A stretch of DNA of 64,000 nucleotides from contig JAGTXK010000119.1 in the NCBI GenBank assembly GCA_019096195.1, positions 372,001 to 436,000 of the forward strand, in the 5' to 3' direction. Position numbers and translations under genes: made by a program. The stretch is from Boletus sp. NGJ (Eukaryota; Basidiomycota; Agaricomycetes; Boletales; Boletaceae). Below the pieces are notes generated by a model that saw only the letters and a list, made by a program, of their open reading frames with translations, was not told where the DNA came from and did not search any database. This document shows positions 41,058-53,047 of this stretch, in pieces. Position 1 is the stretch's first letter. Every line of letters starts with the position of its first letter.

Positions 41058-41551
41058 CATCCCACTTGATATGCTACCTCAAGTATGCCAAGACTCACTT
41101 TGGCATTTGCCATGTGCTAACTTACAAGAGCTCACTGGAACTCAATGGCATTGGTCTAGATATCCTTCCAGATGTTGATGACAAGCTTCTCACTAGTCTT
41201 GGCATTTCCACAGGTAATGTCATTTGCTTGAAGAATGGGAGTACAGTGTGGTGGAATGGACCTAAGGCAAAGTGAAAATGAAGCAATATAGTGACATTAG
41301 ATACTAGTCATGATGGTTGGACCAGTGAGGAGCCACTAGTAAAGAAAATACTTTATAAGAAGAAATTTCATAATGGAGGTGGCATGATGTTCACTGGGCT
41401 GCCGATACAAGTTGATGATGATGATGCCTTGGCAAACCAGGACTATCATCTTTTTTATCATTGTGACTTACAGAGACAGTGGCTCCCTGTCTTGCATGGC
41501 TTTACTGCTGATGAAGACAAAGAACCCTTGCAGTCTGGTTTTATGGATTAG
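41058..41551 (+). pseudogene. remnant of a SAM-like-domain mushroom gene family
   Basis: The reading frame shows ICYLKYAKTHFGICHVLT, GIGLDILPDVDDKLLTSLGI, STGNVICLKNGSTVWWNGPK, then GGGMMFTGLPIQVDDDD and WLPVLHGFTADEDKEP. It resembles a recurrent Agaricomycete family (SAM-like helix bundle, WWNGPxAKRKR basic patch, GGG..F.GPP motif) of unknown function that is often near transposons. Two TGA codons lie where the family has Arg in the basic patch, both consistent with CGA to TGA. The 5' end is replaced by the TA-flanked repeat, whose frame reads through into it. Confidence 0.5.
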
Positions 41552-41880
41552 TAGCTAGCTCCTATGGCAGATCTTCACACGTAGCAAATAGAATAACTTT
41601 GTGTGTGCAGTAAATTCAGATTGCATTGATAAGGGACAAAAACATACTATAGAATACAATCCAACATGTTATACAACATATTCAGATGCCTGAAAATATC
41701 CCCTCTGCTTTATTGGGGATAATGTTCTGACAAGCCTGAACAATAGACATCACAGATGAATCTTTAGATGCATGTTAACGGAGGTAAGCTTTGATTGATG
41801 AGAACACTTGCTTGATAGAGTTATAGTCAGGTGAGTATAGTGGAAGGTAGATGAGCTTGCAGACTGTGTCTATATCAGTA

Positions 41881-42811
41881 CTGAAAGGAACTTGCAATGG
41901 ACTAAAGAAAGAAACCTAGACCTAATATCTGAAGTGTTGCTAACCAAAGCAATATGCGACAGAGAGAAAGGCAATTTTAAGACTAAGCGAAACATGGTAC
42001 TCTACCGGCTACTTATATACTACCGATAGTGGTGCACAGACTGTGCTATGCTATGACGTCGTGGGTACTGGGTATGACATCACAGGAATGAGGGAATGTT
42101 AGTGTCCAATAGCGAAAGGGGGAAATGATGGAATGAGATGCATATGGTATGCGCGTGTAAGTGAAATGTAGTCCGGAGCACTCTAGGCACGGCTATGTGT
42201 GATATATCTAAGGGGAATTAATAGATAGGAATGGGAATGAGAAATGGAAGAAGAAATGGGAAGGTAACATGTGAAGCATTGCATATGGTGATCGTTGGAT
42301 CAGGTATTGAGACAGGATCGTATTGGGTGATAGATCGAATCTTGTCCATGTCTAGGGGTTAATCTAGCGTGGGCTTGATTAGTACTTGGCAGCATGAGGA
42401 ATGATCTACGGTGTGAACCGGGGATCAGGGGTTGAGTGGGGGGTTCGAGGATCTGGAGGTGGGCTCCTGATTAGTACTTGTATAGTGTACCAAGCACTGC
42501 ATCAGGTACAGTCTACGGGTCTTGTGTGGACACCGAGCACTGCTTTAGGTATGTCCACGGGGTGTGGCAGTTTAGAGGCATGTGGGCCTGTGCTTGTGGC
42601 GATGAACGCCAGGGTTAGCCGTGAGGCTACTTGATGTCATAGTTGTAATGGGTACGACGAGGGCACTGCTGATGAAAGCGTACATAGGTGTATGCTGTGT
42701 GAGGCTAGGATGGAGTTTGGTGAGAGTAGGCAAGTGTATTGTCCATAGGTAGTGTGAAAGTGTAGTTGGGATTGTTAATAAATAGGTGATATCAATGGTG
42801 ATCATTTCAAG
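41881..42811 (-). repeat. TA-flanked ~0.93-kb repeat, copy 2
   Basis: Inverted relative to copies 1 and 3. Flanked by TA at 41879-41880 and 42812-42813. The ends are CTGAAAGGAACTTGC and, on the other side, CTTGAAATGATCACC, a weak inverted repeat. It has no ORF and carries a TATATAAG-type box. It is inserted in Tc1 element A. TA duplication and lack of coding suggest a non-autonomous Tc1/mariner-type element (MITE-like). Confidence 0.7.
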
Positions 42812-43633
42812 TACCAATGTTCCATATATAAGCAGCACTTATGATGATCATTCTTGATCAACTGATGGAGCTGCTCACTATGATGAATGTGGCAATTGTC
42901 CATAATGAGGACACTACAAGGACCAGGATATGGGCTTGTGAATGGCATCTGGACCAAACAATTGTAAGTGACAAACGACACAATAAAAAACTGAATAATT
43001 ACCACAAGTTCCTTGATAAAGTTATAGAAGCAGTTGCCATCAACAGGATCATCCACAATATCATATACAATGATTTCATCAAGCATAATAACAGAAACAA
43101 TTGAGTACCACAAGCCCCTCACAAACTGCCTTGAACTGTGCAGCGAACACCCTTGCCTGAGTGCCCATATCTGTATAACAGCATATATTCATTTTTGGCA
43201 GCTTCATCAATAAACATAAGCATGCCTGCATTGGGAACTTTGTCGACAATGTAATTTATGTAAATTGCTCATGACATCTCATTTCACTCATAGGCAGCTG
43301 CAGAAATGACTTTGTGACTAATGCCAAGCTGTTGGAGAGCACAATGAATGGTTGGAAGAGTGATGTGAACACCATATTTGAGCCACAGCTCATCCTATAG
43401 TTCATTGAGATAGAGTGATCTGCAATGATCCAAAAGAGCAGTAATAAAAGCAAGGTCTGCTTGACTAAGAGAACAAGGGTGGCCCACCACACATGAGTAT
43501 TTGTGGATATTCGAGATAGCACTAAACTGCTGGTATAATTTGAGAACAAGGTAGACCAATGATTTTTTAACACCTAGTTGGCCACTAATTTCCTAGACAG
43601 ACAAACTATCATCATGGTATAGGACAGGAATAC

Positions 43634-44219
43634 TGTTATGATTCTTTCCTTTTTCTTTCTTCTTGCTAGTTGTCCTCGTTCTTACCTCGTCCTCCTAACT
43701 TCCCTTGGACCATTCGCTACACAGTGGGACTCCATGTAGCCAAGGCTCATTCTTGCGCCCCTCACACAACCTGTACTTCTATGCTGACTTCATACGGAAG
43801 ATCCCTTCTATTTCCCACTCCATAGGATCTCTCCGGTGCTGTGGCTTACTCATCCTTTTCCCACGATTACTTAGTATATAAACCTCACTCTCATAGTCAA
43901 TCCTGCAATTTACACCTACTTGGTGAACTTTCATCATCGCTCCTCCAGACCTCTATAAGTCGTTGTTCCACTTTGAGTGAACACTTCTTCTACGTCTCGT
44001 CTTCACTCTTCTGAGTGAACCCTTGACTACGACTAGGAAGACCCTTTGTCGTTGAACCCTTGACCCTACGACGAGGACGACCCTCTGTCGCCGAACCCTT
44101 GACCCTATCAAGGGACCCCTCGTCTCATAGCCCTCTAGGCTACCCTCCTCGACCCCGGTAGCTCGCCGCTACTCGACCATCCAAGTTAACGCCTATCCCT
44201 ACCCGGGGTAGTCGTAACA
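43634..44219 (-). mobile_element. solo LTR, Ty3/gypsy type
   Basis: A 586-bp solo LTR beginning TGTTATGATT and ending GTCGTAACA (TGTTA..TAACA ends), flanked by the 5-bp direct repeat AATAC (43629-43633 and 44220-44224). A TATATAAA box is at 43875-43882, and CCCTTGAC motifs repeat in its second half. No internal region remains, so it is a product of LTR-LTR recombination. It lies inside the transposase of Tc1 element A and is therefore younger than it. Strand is not certain. Confidence 0.85.
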
Positions 44220-44448
44220 AATACAAGCCTTCACATTCTGGGATGTCCAGTGTTTGGGCATGGAGTGTTGTAGAGCATGGTAACGATGCAGTGTAGTGAG
44301 TGAGAATGAAAACTGACTGTTTTGGTTTGTTTATTTGAAATGCAAATGATTTGGTCAAATTCCACAAATTTTCAAAAACTACTGTAATATTCTAATTCTA
44401 ATAATTTACAAAGTATATACAATGACCTTAAAAACCCTTTCCATACTA

Positions 44449-45479
44449 ACTAAAACGATCACCAATGATACCACCTATATATTAGCACTCCTACCTACAC
44501 CTTCATACCACCTGCAGACGATACACTCGCCTACCCTCACCCAACCCCCATCCCAGCCTAACCCCGCATACACCTAGAGTAGTCGCTCATCGTATCCTCC
44601 CTCGTATGATACACCACACGACCGCATACACCCAAGTACGCTTTCACTAGCAGTACCCTAGTCGTACCTGTTACACCTACGACACCAAGTAGCCTCACGG
44701 CTAACCCTGGCGTTCATCGCCACAAACACAGGCCTGCATGCCTCTAAACTATGCCCTACCCCGTGGATCTACCTGATGCAGCGCTCGGTAGCCACATCAC
44801 GTGACATAACGCCATACGATGACAATAACCCCTTTGTCACATATACACGCGTTACATGCATGAGACCCGTAGACAGTACCTGATGCAGAGCTCGGTACAC
44901 TACACAAGTACTAATCAGGAGCTCGCCTCCAGATCTCCGATCCTCGGCCCACACCACAGATCACCCCTTGTACCGCCAAGTACTAATCAAGCCCACGCTA
45001 GATTAACCCCTAGACAAGACCCGATCTATCATCTGATACAATCTCGTCTCGATACCAGATCCAACGATCACCCCATGCGATGCCTTATGCATCATCCTTT
45101 CATTTCTTCCTTCGCCTCTCATCTCCATTCCTATCTATTAGTTCCCCTTTAGACATATCACACGTAGCCACATCTAGAGCGCTCCGGACTACATTTCACT
45201 TACATGCGCATACCGCACGCATCTCATTCCATCGTTTCTCCCTTTCACCATTGGACACTAACATTTCCTCGTTCCTGTGATGTCATACCCAGTACCCTAC
45301 GACATCACAGCACAGCACGGTCCGTGCACCACTATCGGTAGTATATAAGTGGCCGGTAGAGTACCATATTTCGCCTAGCCTTGAAATTGCCTTTCTCTCT
45401 GTTGCATATTGCTTTAGTTAGCAATGCTTCAGATATTGGGTTTAGGTTCTTTCTTTCGTCCATTGCAAGTTCCTTTCAC
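44449..45479 (+). repeat. TA-flanked ~1.03-kb repeat, copy 3
   Basis: The longest copy. It starts after TA at 44447-44448 and ends GCAAGTTCCTTTCAC before TA at 45480-45481. It shares GCCTCACGGCTAACCCTGGC, CATGCCTCTAAACT, the TATATAAG box (about 45342) and the 3' end with copies 1 and 2. No ORF. It sits between Tc1 elements A and B. Confidence 0.7.
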
Positions 45480-45814
45480 TAACCCTTATAGTAGTGTGCA
45501 AAGCGCACTGCCAAACACTGTGGGAATTTCACTTAGCTTTGGTGGAGTTATAAATAGTACATACCCTTGGCTACCAAAACACTCCCTAGGCCATGTGATA
45601 TGGATCACAGGGTAGGAAGATATAGTTCATTTAAAACAGGAATACCATGGAAAGGATTTTTGAGCTTTTGAATGACAAAGGATATTTGAATATTATTAGT
45701 ACTTGGTATAGCCTCCTTTTGCTTTAAGAACTGCCTGAACCCTTCTAGGCATACTTTCAATCAACTTCTGACACTTCTCAACTGGTATCCTATTCCATTC
45801 CACTTGAACCCTTT

Positions 45815-46174
45815 TGAAAGGAAAAGACCTCAATATCACATGGGACGTGAAGGGCGTAATCTGGGCGAGAGAAGAGGAATTCCAAGACTAGCTACTACAA
45901 GTGTTGTGACGCTACTTATATACTAACTACTTGTGAGCACGGACCAGCTTAGGGCCAGTCATGGAATCTACTAGAATGTTCTCTATGACGTAGAGTGACG
46001 TAGTGGGGTCTAGCCTGTTCTATGGGTATGGGGTTGTGACATAGGCTGACTAATGTATGACGTAGAGTCTAGATGTAAGGTCTAGGTATAATGGTAACTA
46101 CGTAAGGCGTTCGTGGGATCGTCTAAGTGTTAGCTAACTACGTAAATAATGTGAAAAACGTCCAATTCGTTTCA
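45815..46174 (-). repeat. chromovirus 3' LTR
   Basis: 360 bp, TGAAAGGAAAAG at the left edge and CGTTTCA at the right. On the element strand a polypurine tract (AAAAATGGGG, about 46175-46187) lies directly upstream of this LTR. Confidence 0.9.
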
Positions 46175-49100
46175 TTACCCCATTTTTAACCATCGAACTC
46201 CTGGTCGATGATGATACCGGTAAGCTTGACGTCACTATGGGGTGTAGGGACCTCGAAGAGTCGGTCAGGGAGGCGGTTTAAGGAGGCCGCGTACGAGCGG
46301 AAGGATGGGTCGTCGAATAGGGGGGTCCCGGGGAACGCGCAGGTCGGGCAGTCGCACTCGTCGTCGGCGAGGGTGCAGACAGCAGTGGGATTTTCTTGGT
46401 GGAACTTCTTGATCGCCTGGGGGGCGTTTGAGACGTTTTTCTTTGGTTCCCATGTGTGTTCTTCGCGGGGGTACCCTTTCCACTGTACGAGGTACTCGGT
46501 TTTGCCGCGTCGCTTACGTGAGTCGGCGACGTGCTCCACTTCGTACTCTTCTTGTTGTTGGACGATAACTGGGGGTGGCAGTTTTGGTTTCGTCTGCGAG
46601 GGAGAGGTGCCCGGGTGGTAAGGCGTGAGGAGCGACTCGTGGAATACCGGGTGGATCCCTTTCCACGTTCGTGGGAGGTCTAGCTCGTAGGAGGCCTTGC
46701 CTACCTTGCGCTTTACCTTGAATGGGCCGTGTCGTTTGTCGTCAAATTTCTTTGTTGGGCGGTCGGTTTGGATGTGAGTTCCTTCAAGTAGAACCTGTTG
46801 TCCGACGGTGTATTCGACAGCGGGGGATGCACGTTTGTCGTGCGCCTTCTTCATCGCTTCTGCCGCTTTTTCTAGCGCGTCCTTAGCCGAGTTATGGTGT
46901 GTTTTCATCGCTTTGGCAAAGGCGGCGGCCGACTCGTTCCTTACTTCCACTCGTTTGTTGGGTATGAGCGGTTGCTGCCCGTAATTGAGCAGGAAGGGTG
47001 AGGCGCCGGTGGCGCTGGTTGTCTGCGAGTTGTGGGCAAATTCGGCTAATGGTAGCCATTCGGCCCAGTCAGTTTGGCGATGGTTGACGTAGATACGCAG
47101 GTACTTCTCAACTTCTCAGTTGACGCGTTCTGTCTGACCGTCGGTTTGTGGGTGGTAAGCGGTAGACAGGTTCGCTTCAATGTTGAGAAGAGAGTAGAGG
47201 TCGCGCATGAACGACGACACGAATTGTGTTCCTCGGTCGGAGATCACTTTGCGGGGGACACCATGGAGTTTGAAGACTTGGTCGCGGAAGATCGTCGCGA
47301 CTCCTTGTGACGTAATGGTGTCCATCACCAGGGCTAAGTGGATCATTTTCGAGAAACGATCGACGATAACCAGAATGGCGTTTTTGCCATCTGATTGGGG
47401 AAGGGGGCCGATCAGGTCGACGGAGATGATCTCCCAGGGGGATGATGGGATCTCATTTGGGTGGAGTGGTGTGTTGATCGCTAAGGTTTTGGCTTTAACC
47501 TTTTGGCATGTATCACACCCTTTGATGTATGTCTCCACGTCACGTCGAAGTGAGGGCCAGTAGTATTCGCTCATGATTAGATCACGAGTGCGCCAGATAC
47601 CGGGATGGCCGGCGATCAGGTGATCATGGTTCGCAATTAGGATGTCCTCCCAGAGTTTCGCATTGTTTGGGACGTAAATGAGCGACTTCCAGTGGACAAG
47701 CCCGTCCCTGCGGGACCAGGGGGAGTTCTCTTTCTCTAGGCCTTCCTTGGCGAACTGCTCGAGTTTGTACTGCATTTTTGTAATTCTTGGGAGCGTGCTC
47801 ACTGGTGTGATGGCTTTGAGTGAGACTGTCGTGGAGGTGGGTGACGGCGGGGGTGAAAAAAGGGTGTCGGGGAGTAAGGTTTGTGCGGTATTGTCGGATG
47901 CCACCCCCTTTTCAAAGTCTGGCCTCCAGGACAGAGGGTCCACAGGGTTGGTTTTGCCCGGTCGATGGCTAATCACTACGTGGTATTCTTGCAGGACTTG
48001 TTGCCATCTAGCCTGGTGGCGGGTGAGATCTTGGGGTTTTCGGAAGAACTCGAGGTTCTTGTGGTCCGTCCAGATCTCAATAGGGTGGGCTGCCTCGAGG
48101 AGATATTGTCGCCATTCGTTGAGGGCGAACATGATTGCCAGCATCTCGAGGTCAGCGGCATGATAGTTCCGCTCTGCGTCGTTGAGGGAACGGGAGATGA
48201 ACACGATGGGGTGCCATATACCATCGTGCCGTTGAGAAAGGATGGCGCCAATGCCAATGCCCGAGCCGTCAGTTTCGATGCGGTAAGGGTCGTTGTCGGT
48301 GGGCATGGCAAGTGCCGGGGTGGAGGAGATGGTGTCCTTGAGGGTTTGGAAGGCCTCTTGGCAGGCGGTCGTCCACTCGAAGTCTTTCTTTACCGACGTG
48401 AGCGCATTGAGGGGGCGCGCTATCATCGCGAAATTCTTGACGAATCGTCGGTAGAAGTTGAGGAATCCGAGGAAACCTCTAAGTGTCTTCTTCGAAGTGG
48501 GGGTTGGCCAGCTCTTGATGGCTTCCACCTTCTTCTCATCCATCTTCACCTTGTCTTGTGTGACGATGAGCCCGAGGAACTCGGTCTCTTGGACTTCAAA
48601 GTCGCATTTGTCGTGACGCAGGTAGAGGTGTGCGTCGCGGAGGATTTGTAGCACTTCGCGTACTACCTTGCGGTGTTCTTCGAGTGTCCTCGTGAATATC
48701 ATGATATCGTCTATATAGACGACCACTACGCCTCGGTCCACCAGGTGTCTGAACAGCTCGTTCATCATCGTTTGAAACGTCGCTGGAGAGTTGGTGAGCC
48801 CGAAGAACATCACAAGGGGCTCGAATAGCCCACGGTTCGTTCAGAAGGCGGCCTTCCACTCATCGCCTTCTGCCATCCGCACATTGTTGTACCCCCATCT
48901 CACATCGAACTTCGTGTAGTATTTGGCTGACTTAAGTTTGTCGACCAGTTCGCTTATGAGTGGGAGTGGGTAGCGATTACGTTTTGTTACCGCGTTCAAC
49001 TTGCGGTAGTCCTGCACGGGGCGGAGGCGTCCGTCTTTCTTCTTGATGAAGAAGAAGGCCGATGCGAAGGGTGATCTGGAGGGTCGTATCCTCCTGGATT

Positions 49101-52100
49101 TAAGGTTCTCTTTGAGGAAGGAGTCAAGCTCTTTTTGTTCGCCGGGGTTGAGGGGGTAGACCTTGCAATCTACTTCGTGGTTCCCGGGGAGGAGTTCGAT
49201 GGCGTGATCCCAAGGGCGTCTCGGGGGTAGTGCATCGAAACTTTCTTTGTCGAAGACGTCCTTGTACTCATGGACGTACTTTGGGGCGGCTTCCTCGAAG
49301 GTCTTTTTCTTCTTCTGGACGTAGTCTTTAATAGCTACTTCGGTAGCGACGTTTTGATTGCTCAGGTAGTCTACGACATCGAGTCTGAACAAGTGATCGC
49401 CTTGTGAAGGCTGGTAATCTACGTCCATCTCGTCCTCCTCCTCGTCTACGTTATTCGTGGTGTGATCCCCCTTACATCGGAAGGAGATCCTCCCTGTTTT
49501 CCAGTTGATGGCTGGGTTGTGTGACTTCAACCAGTCATGTCCAAGGAATATAGTGTTGGGCCCGAGGTTGGTTACTGCGAGGGCCAATTGTTCCTTGTGG
49601 TCGTTCACCTGGAGTTCTAGGATTACGAATTTTTCTACCTTGCCTCCGGCGTTCAGCGTGCCGTCGGCATTGTAGACGGTGAGAGGGCGGGGGAGGGAGT
49701 GGGTTTTTAGCCCCTTTTCGGCTATGAAGTTCTCGTGGATGGATGACCCGGTGCAACCTGAGTCGATCAGTGCCTTGACGTTAGCGGTCTGTCGGTTCGC
49801 AAAGGTTACTTTGATGGGGATTTCCAGCGAGTTTCGCTTCGTTGATCGGGGGGATGCTTTCCGGAATTTTGGAGCATGCTGTAGGTCGTGGAGGACCCAG
49901 TACGCTTCTTCGTCAGAAAGTTTTCGGAGATCCTGCACGAGGTCCCGAGATACTTCGATCGTCCTGCTGTTGTGGACGAAGGACTTCAAGTGGTGGATGC
50001 TACGCTCGACATCCGTGTTCTCCACTTGTGCCTTCATCCAACGTATGGACCAGGGGTCCAACGTGTTCAGCCAGGAACGAGAGGACATCTCTTCCTTTCG
50101 TGCTTCCTTGGGATGTTTGCGGGGTATAGTATCCGCGTCGTTCAGGCCATCGTCTCATTTTACGGACGGTGCGAACTTTACCTTTCGTGGCATGATGGTT
50201 ATTTGTTTTACGGGCGGTGTGCCCGGGAGGTTCACGCATTTCTTGTTTTCATCTTCAGTCTCGTCAATGCTTAAAACAGAGAACATGTTATTGCGCAATG
50301 ACTTAGGTGGTGGTACAGCAGGTCGACTGGTATCTACTGTACAGACTGAAAACCCGAGTCGCTTTGTACATCGGGCGCGTATACTACTTGCTCCTCCTGG
50401 GGAGCCTCTGCGGAGTCCATCATGCTCCTGATTGTCGCAAACATCTCGGGCGACACCTCCTGGCCATTCATCGTTATGCTCCTCGCTTGAGGGCGAGGGC
50501 GGGGCGGGTGGTCGGCGCATGGCCAGGGTTTTCGGCATTTTCTGCACAGTCCGGCTGTGCGTGCTTTGTCCAGCTCCATAGGAGCGCCTTGTCCGGGGAA
50601 GGTCCCGGTTTGCTGAGGGTGCGGGCGCGTAACGGGCGCCGAGGGGGGCGGGCGTGTAGGCGAGGGGAGCGGCGGGCGGTGCGTAGGCGCGGGGACGCGG
50701 GATGAAACGGGGGTTATAGGTGGGGCCGGTAGCGTAGACGTTGGAGGTTTTCTTGCGCTCCGCGATGGCGCCGAGTACCTCCTCTGCCCGCACTCAGAGC
50801 GGTCTCCCACTCACGGACGTCGGTGCTGTCGATGAGGTCTAGGCTTGTACCTCTCGACGTACTCAACCAGCTCGTTTCGCGCTTGGTGTCGAATCTGGTT
50901 GACGATTGTTCGCCCGTTAATCCTTACGTCGAATTTGGCCTCGATGGCCAGCTGATACAGTCGCGTGAAGTAGTCCTCCACGGTGTCCTTCCCTTGGCGA
51001 AGGGAGAACAACTTTCTGTTCAGCCAGTCGAACGAGACCGGCGGGTTGGAATGTCTTCTTGAGCTTCTCAACGAAAAACTCGAAGTTGACGCCTGCGTAT
51101 GCGTCACCTTCCACCAGAAGGTCTGAGAACCGCCCAGCGGCATTGTCACCTCGCATGTACGATAGGGTGATGAGGATTTTTCTGCCGATCGGTCGGCATG
51201 CTCTCGAAGCCGTTCAGGTAGAGGGTGACGGTCCTCCACCATTGCACGAACTTCTCCTTGTTTCCCGTCGTAGTGTTCGGGTTTAGCGGCCAGGCTCTTC
51301 CCTATCCTCGGGGAAGGTGGGGGGAAAGCCACGTGCGGCGGGCCGCGGGATCCCAGGTGAACTCGAGTGGGAGGGCGAGCTCGGCTGCGGGGGCGAGGGG
51401 AGCGGGCGCGAGGGAGCTGGGCCCTGCGGTGGGACCAGTCGGGGAGTCCTCCCTGGAGAAGGGATGCTGGACTCGGATACCGTAGCTCGGGGAGGGGACT
51501 GCGTGTGCGGCTGCGGGAGGGTCCACTCTCGGCAGCTCGATTGGAGGGGGCGGTCCAGCTCGCTGCGGCGTCGGCCGCGAACGCTTGGCGCCACAGATTG
51601 TAGCGCAGGACGGATTGGTGCAGGAGGTACTGCGCTGTGTCCTCTTGGCGGGTAGGGGACTGAGGGGCCTGCGGTAGGGGGGACGGGATTGCTTGTGGGG
51701 TTGGCTGGACCAACTGGAGGGTAGGCAGGCCCTGGGCTGCCGCCCGGTTGGCCAGGTCCCTGAAGCTGCCCGGGGCCGGGGCGACGGACGCGGGGCGCGA
51801 GTACGGCTGTTGGGAGGGGTCATGGCTCATCTCGTCTAAGCCCTGCGAGCTGAGCAAGTCGGGTAATTGTTTGGTGGCAGTGGTCGTGTGTGGAGTAGGT
51901 GGTGAGGACTGTATGGACTACAAAGGAGTAGTCGGGGTGTGCCCAGACGTAGCGGTGTCTGAACACGTTGTACGTGCGAGGGGTGTCTGAAGGCAGGTCT
52001 GCAAAAAATAACGGTGGGAAAGACCGCGCACCGTCAGGAAATGGGAGAGTCGAGCGATAGGAACCGGAGGATGACTCTCTTACTACAGAGAGGTGGTGCA

Positions 52101-52670
52101 CGCCCCAAAGTCGAGATAAATGGGGTTGTCACACCTACGTGACGTTATGGGTAATCACGCGAACCCGGGTCCACTATCGTAGCACCAGCGTACGCTCTGG
52201 TCGGCAACCACCAGAGAAGTGGGGCTAGTGCACTATGCCTGACAGCAACTTTATCCTTATTTGTGACGCTGGATGAGCATATATGCAAGCGTTTCGCCGA
52301 GTGCTTTACTCGCGTACGTCACGTGTACGAGCGGGTCCCTCTAACCTGAGGTCCGGTGTGGGGTGAACGGCGGCGACGAGCCCACGCGTTCGGAGGTGAA
52401 TGGAGGGAGTAGAAAATGAGACCCTGACTCCTTGTTCGTTCCCTGCAGCTCGAGGGGGAGTTCCGCGCTAGCAACCGCCATATAGGTCCGGTATTACGCT
52501 TATCGCTAACGGAGGCCCTCGGTTCCTCTGAGGGTCAGATGCGGGGAGTGTCGGAGTCAGAGAAGATCGGGAGCGGTACTAGGGGGCAAAAAGTTTGCTC
52601 CCACTAGGCAAAACAGTAGGGGTGGAAGAGGGAGGAAGTGTCCGGAGGCGAAGAGCCCGGGGACGAGGAG

Positions 52671-52683
52671 TAGTCTTGGAATT
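52671..52683 (-). other. self-priming primer-binding site of the chromovirus
   Basis: On the element strand AATTCCAAGACTA follows the 5' LTR with no gap. It is the exact complement of TAGTCTTGGAATT in the LTR (52747-52759), which sits where transcription should begin. This is the arrangement known from Tf1-type elements, in which the 5' end of the RNA folds back as primer instead of a tRNA. Confidence 0.7.
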
Positions 52684-53047
52684 TGAAAGGAAAAGACCTC
52701 AATATCACACGGGACGCGAAGGGCGTAATCCGGGCGAGAGAAGAGGAATTCCAAGACTAGCTACTACAAGCGTTGTGACGCTACTTATATACTACCTACT
52801 CGTGAGCACGGACCAGCTTAGGGCCGGTCGTGGAACCTACTGGAATGTTCTCTATGACGTAGAGTGACGTAGTGGGGTCTAGCCTGTTCTATGGGTATGG
52901 GGTTGTGACGTAGGCTGACTAATGTGCGGCGTATGAGTCTAGACGTAAGGTCTAGGTATAATGGTAACTACGTAAGGCGTTCGTGGGATCGTCGAAGTGT
53001 TAGCTAACTACGTAAATAATGGGGAAAATACGTCCGAGTTCGTTTCA
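52684..53047 (-). repeat. chromovirus 5' LTR
   Basis: 364 bp, partner of the LTR at 45815. On the element strand it has a TATATAAG box followed about 30 nt later by TAGTCTTGGAATT, the likely transcript start. Confidence 0.9.

Larger units (their letters stand above)
41558..44446 (-). mobile_element. Tc1/IS630-type element A (decayed, nested)
   Basis: Minus-strand DDE_3-type transposase in three blocks. The N-terminal part is at about 44220-44446 and the middle at 42814-43633 (with GPCSVLIMDNCHIHH). The C-terminal part is at about 41640-41878 (LIYLPLYSPDYNSIKQVFSS). The middle and C-terminal blocks are separated by repeat copy 2, apparently inside an intron at the position where element C also has one. 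The N-terminal and middle blocks are separated by a solo LTR. The third catalytic acid is changed (NSIKQ where the family has NPIEQ, Glu to Lys), so it is inactive. Confidence 0.7.
45815..53047 (-). mobile_element. Ty3/gypsy chromovirus, full-length fossil
   Basis: A 7.2-kb element in minus orientation with LTRs at both ends and 5-bp target duplications CCTTT (45810-45814 and 53048-53052). It lies inside a Tc1 transposase gene. In element order it contains a leader, gag (about 51.9-50.3 kb), aspartic protease with a DSG motif (about 49.8 kb), reverse transcriptase with YIDD (about 49.1-48.5 kb), RNase H (about 48.4-48.0 kb) and integrase with a zinc-binding HHCC region and catalytic core (about 47.7-46.9 kb). 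The integrase C-terminal region and a chromodomain (YLVQWKGYPREEHTWEP) follow at about 46.6-46.4 kb. It is broken, with roughly four to six interruptions. LTR divergence near 5-6 percent by eye suggests a moderately recent insertion. The chromodomain and layout place it among chromoviruses. Confidence 0.93.

Noticed and set aside
40383-45479. The ~1-kb repeat as an LTR, because of its TATA box and CA-type end
   Set aside because: Copies 2 and 3 are flanked by TA rather than a 5-bp duplication, they occur in both orientations without an internal retroelement region, and one disrupts a Tc1 gene at a TA.
41881-45479. Copies 2 and 3 read as 1-kb terminal inverted repeats of one transposon around Tc1 element A
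   Set aside because: The transposase C-terminus continues outside copy 2 (41.64-41.88 kb), so copy 2 is an insertion into the transposase gene and not its terminus.
46208-51990. Many plus-strand frames of 70-256 codons in the chromovirus region
   Set aside because: They are antisense shadows of the minus-strand retroelement coding regions.
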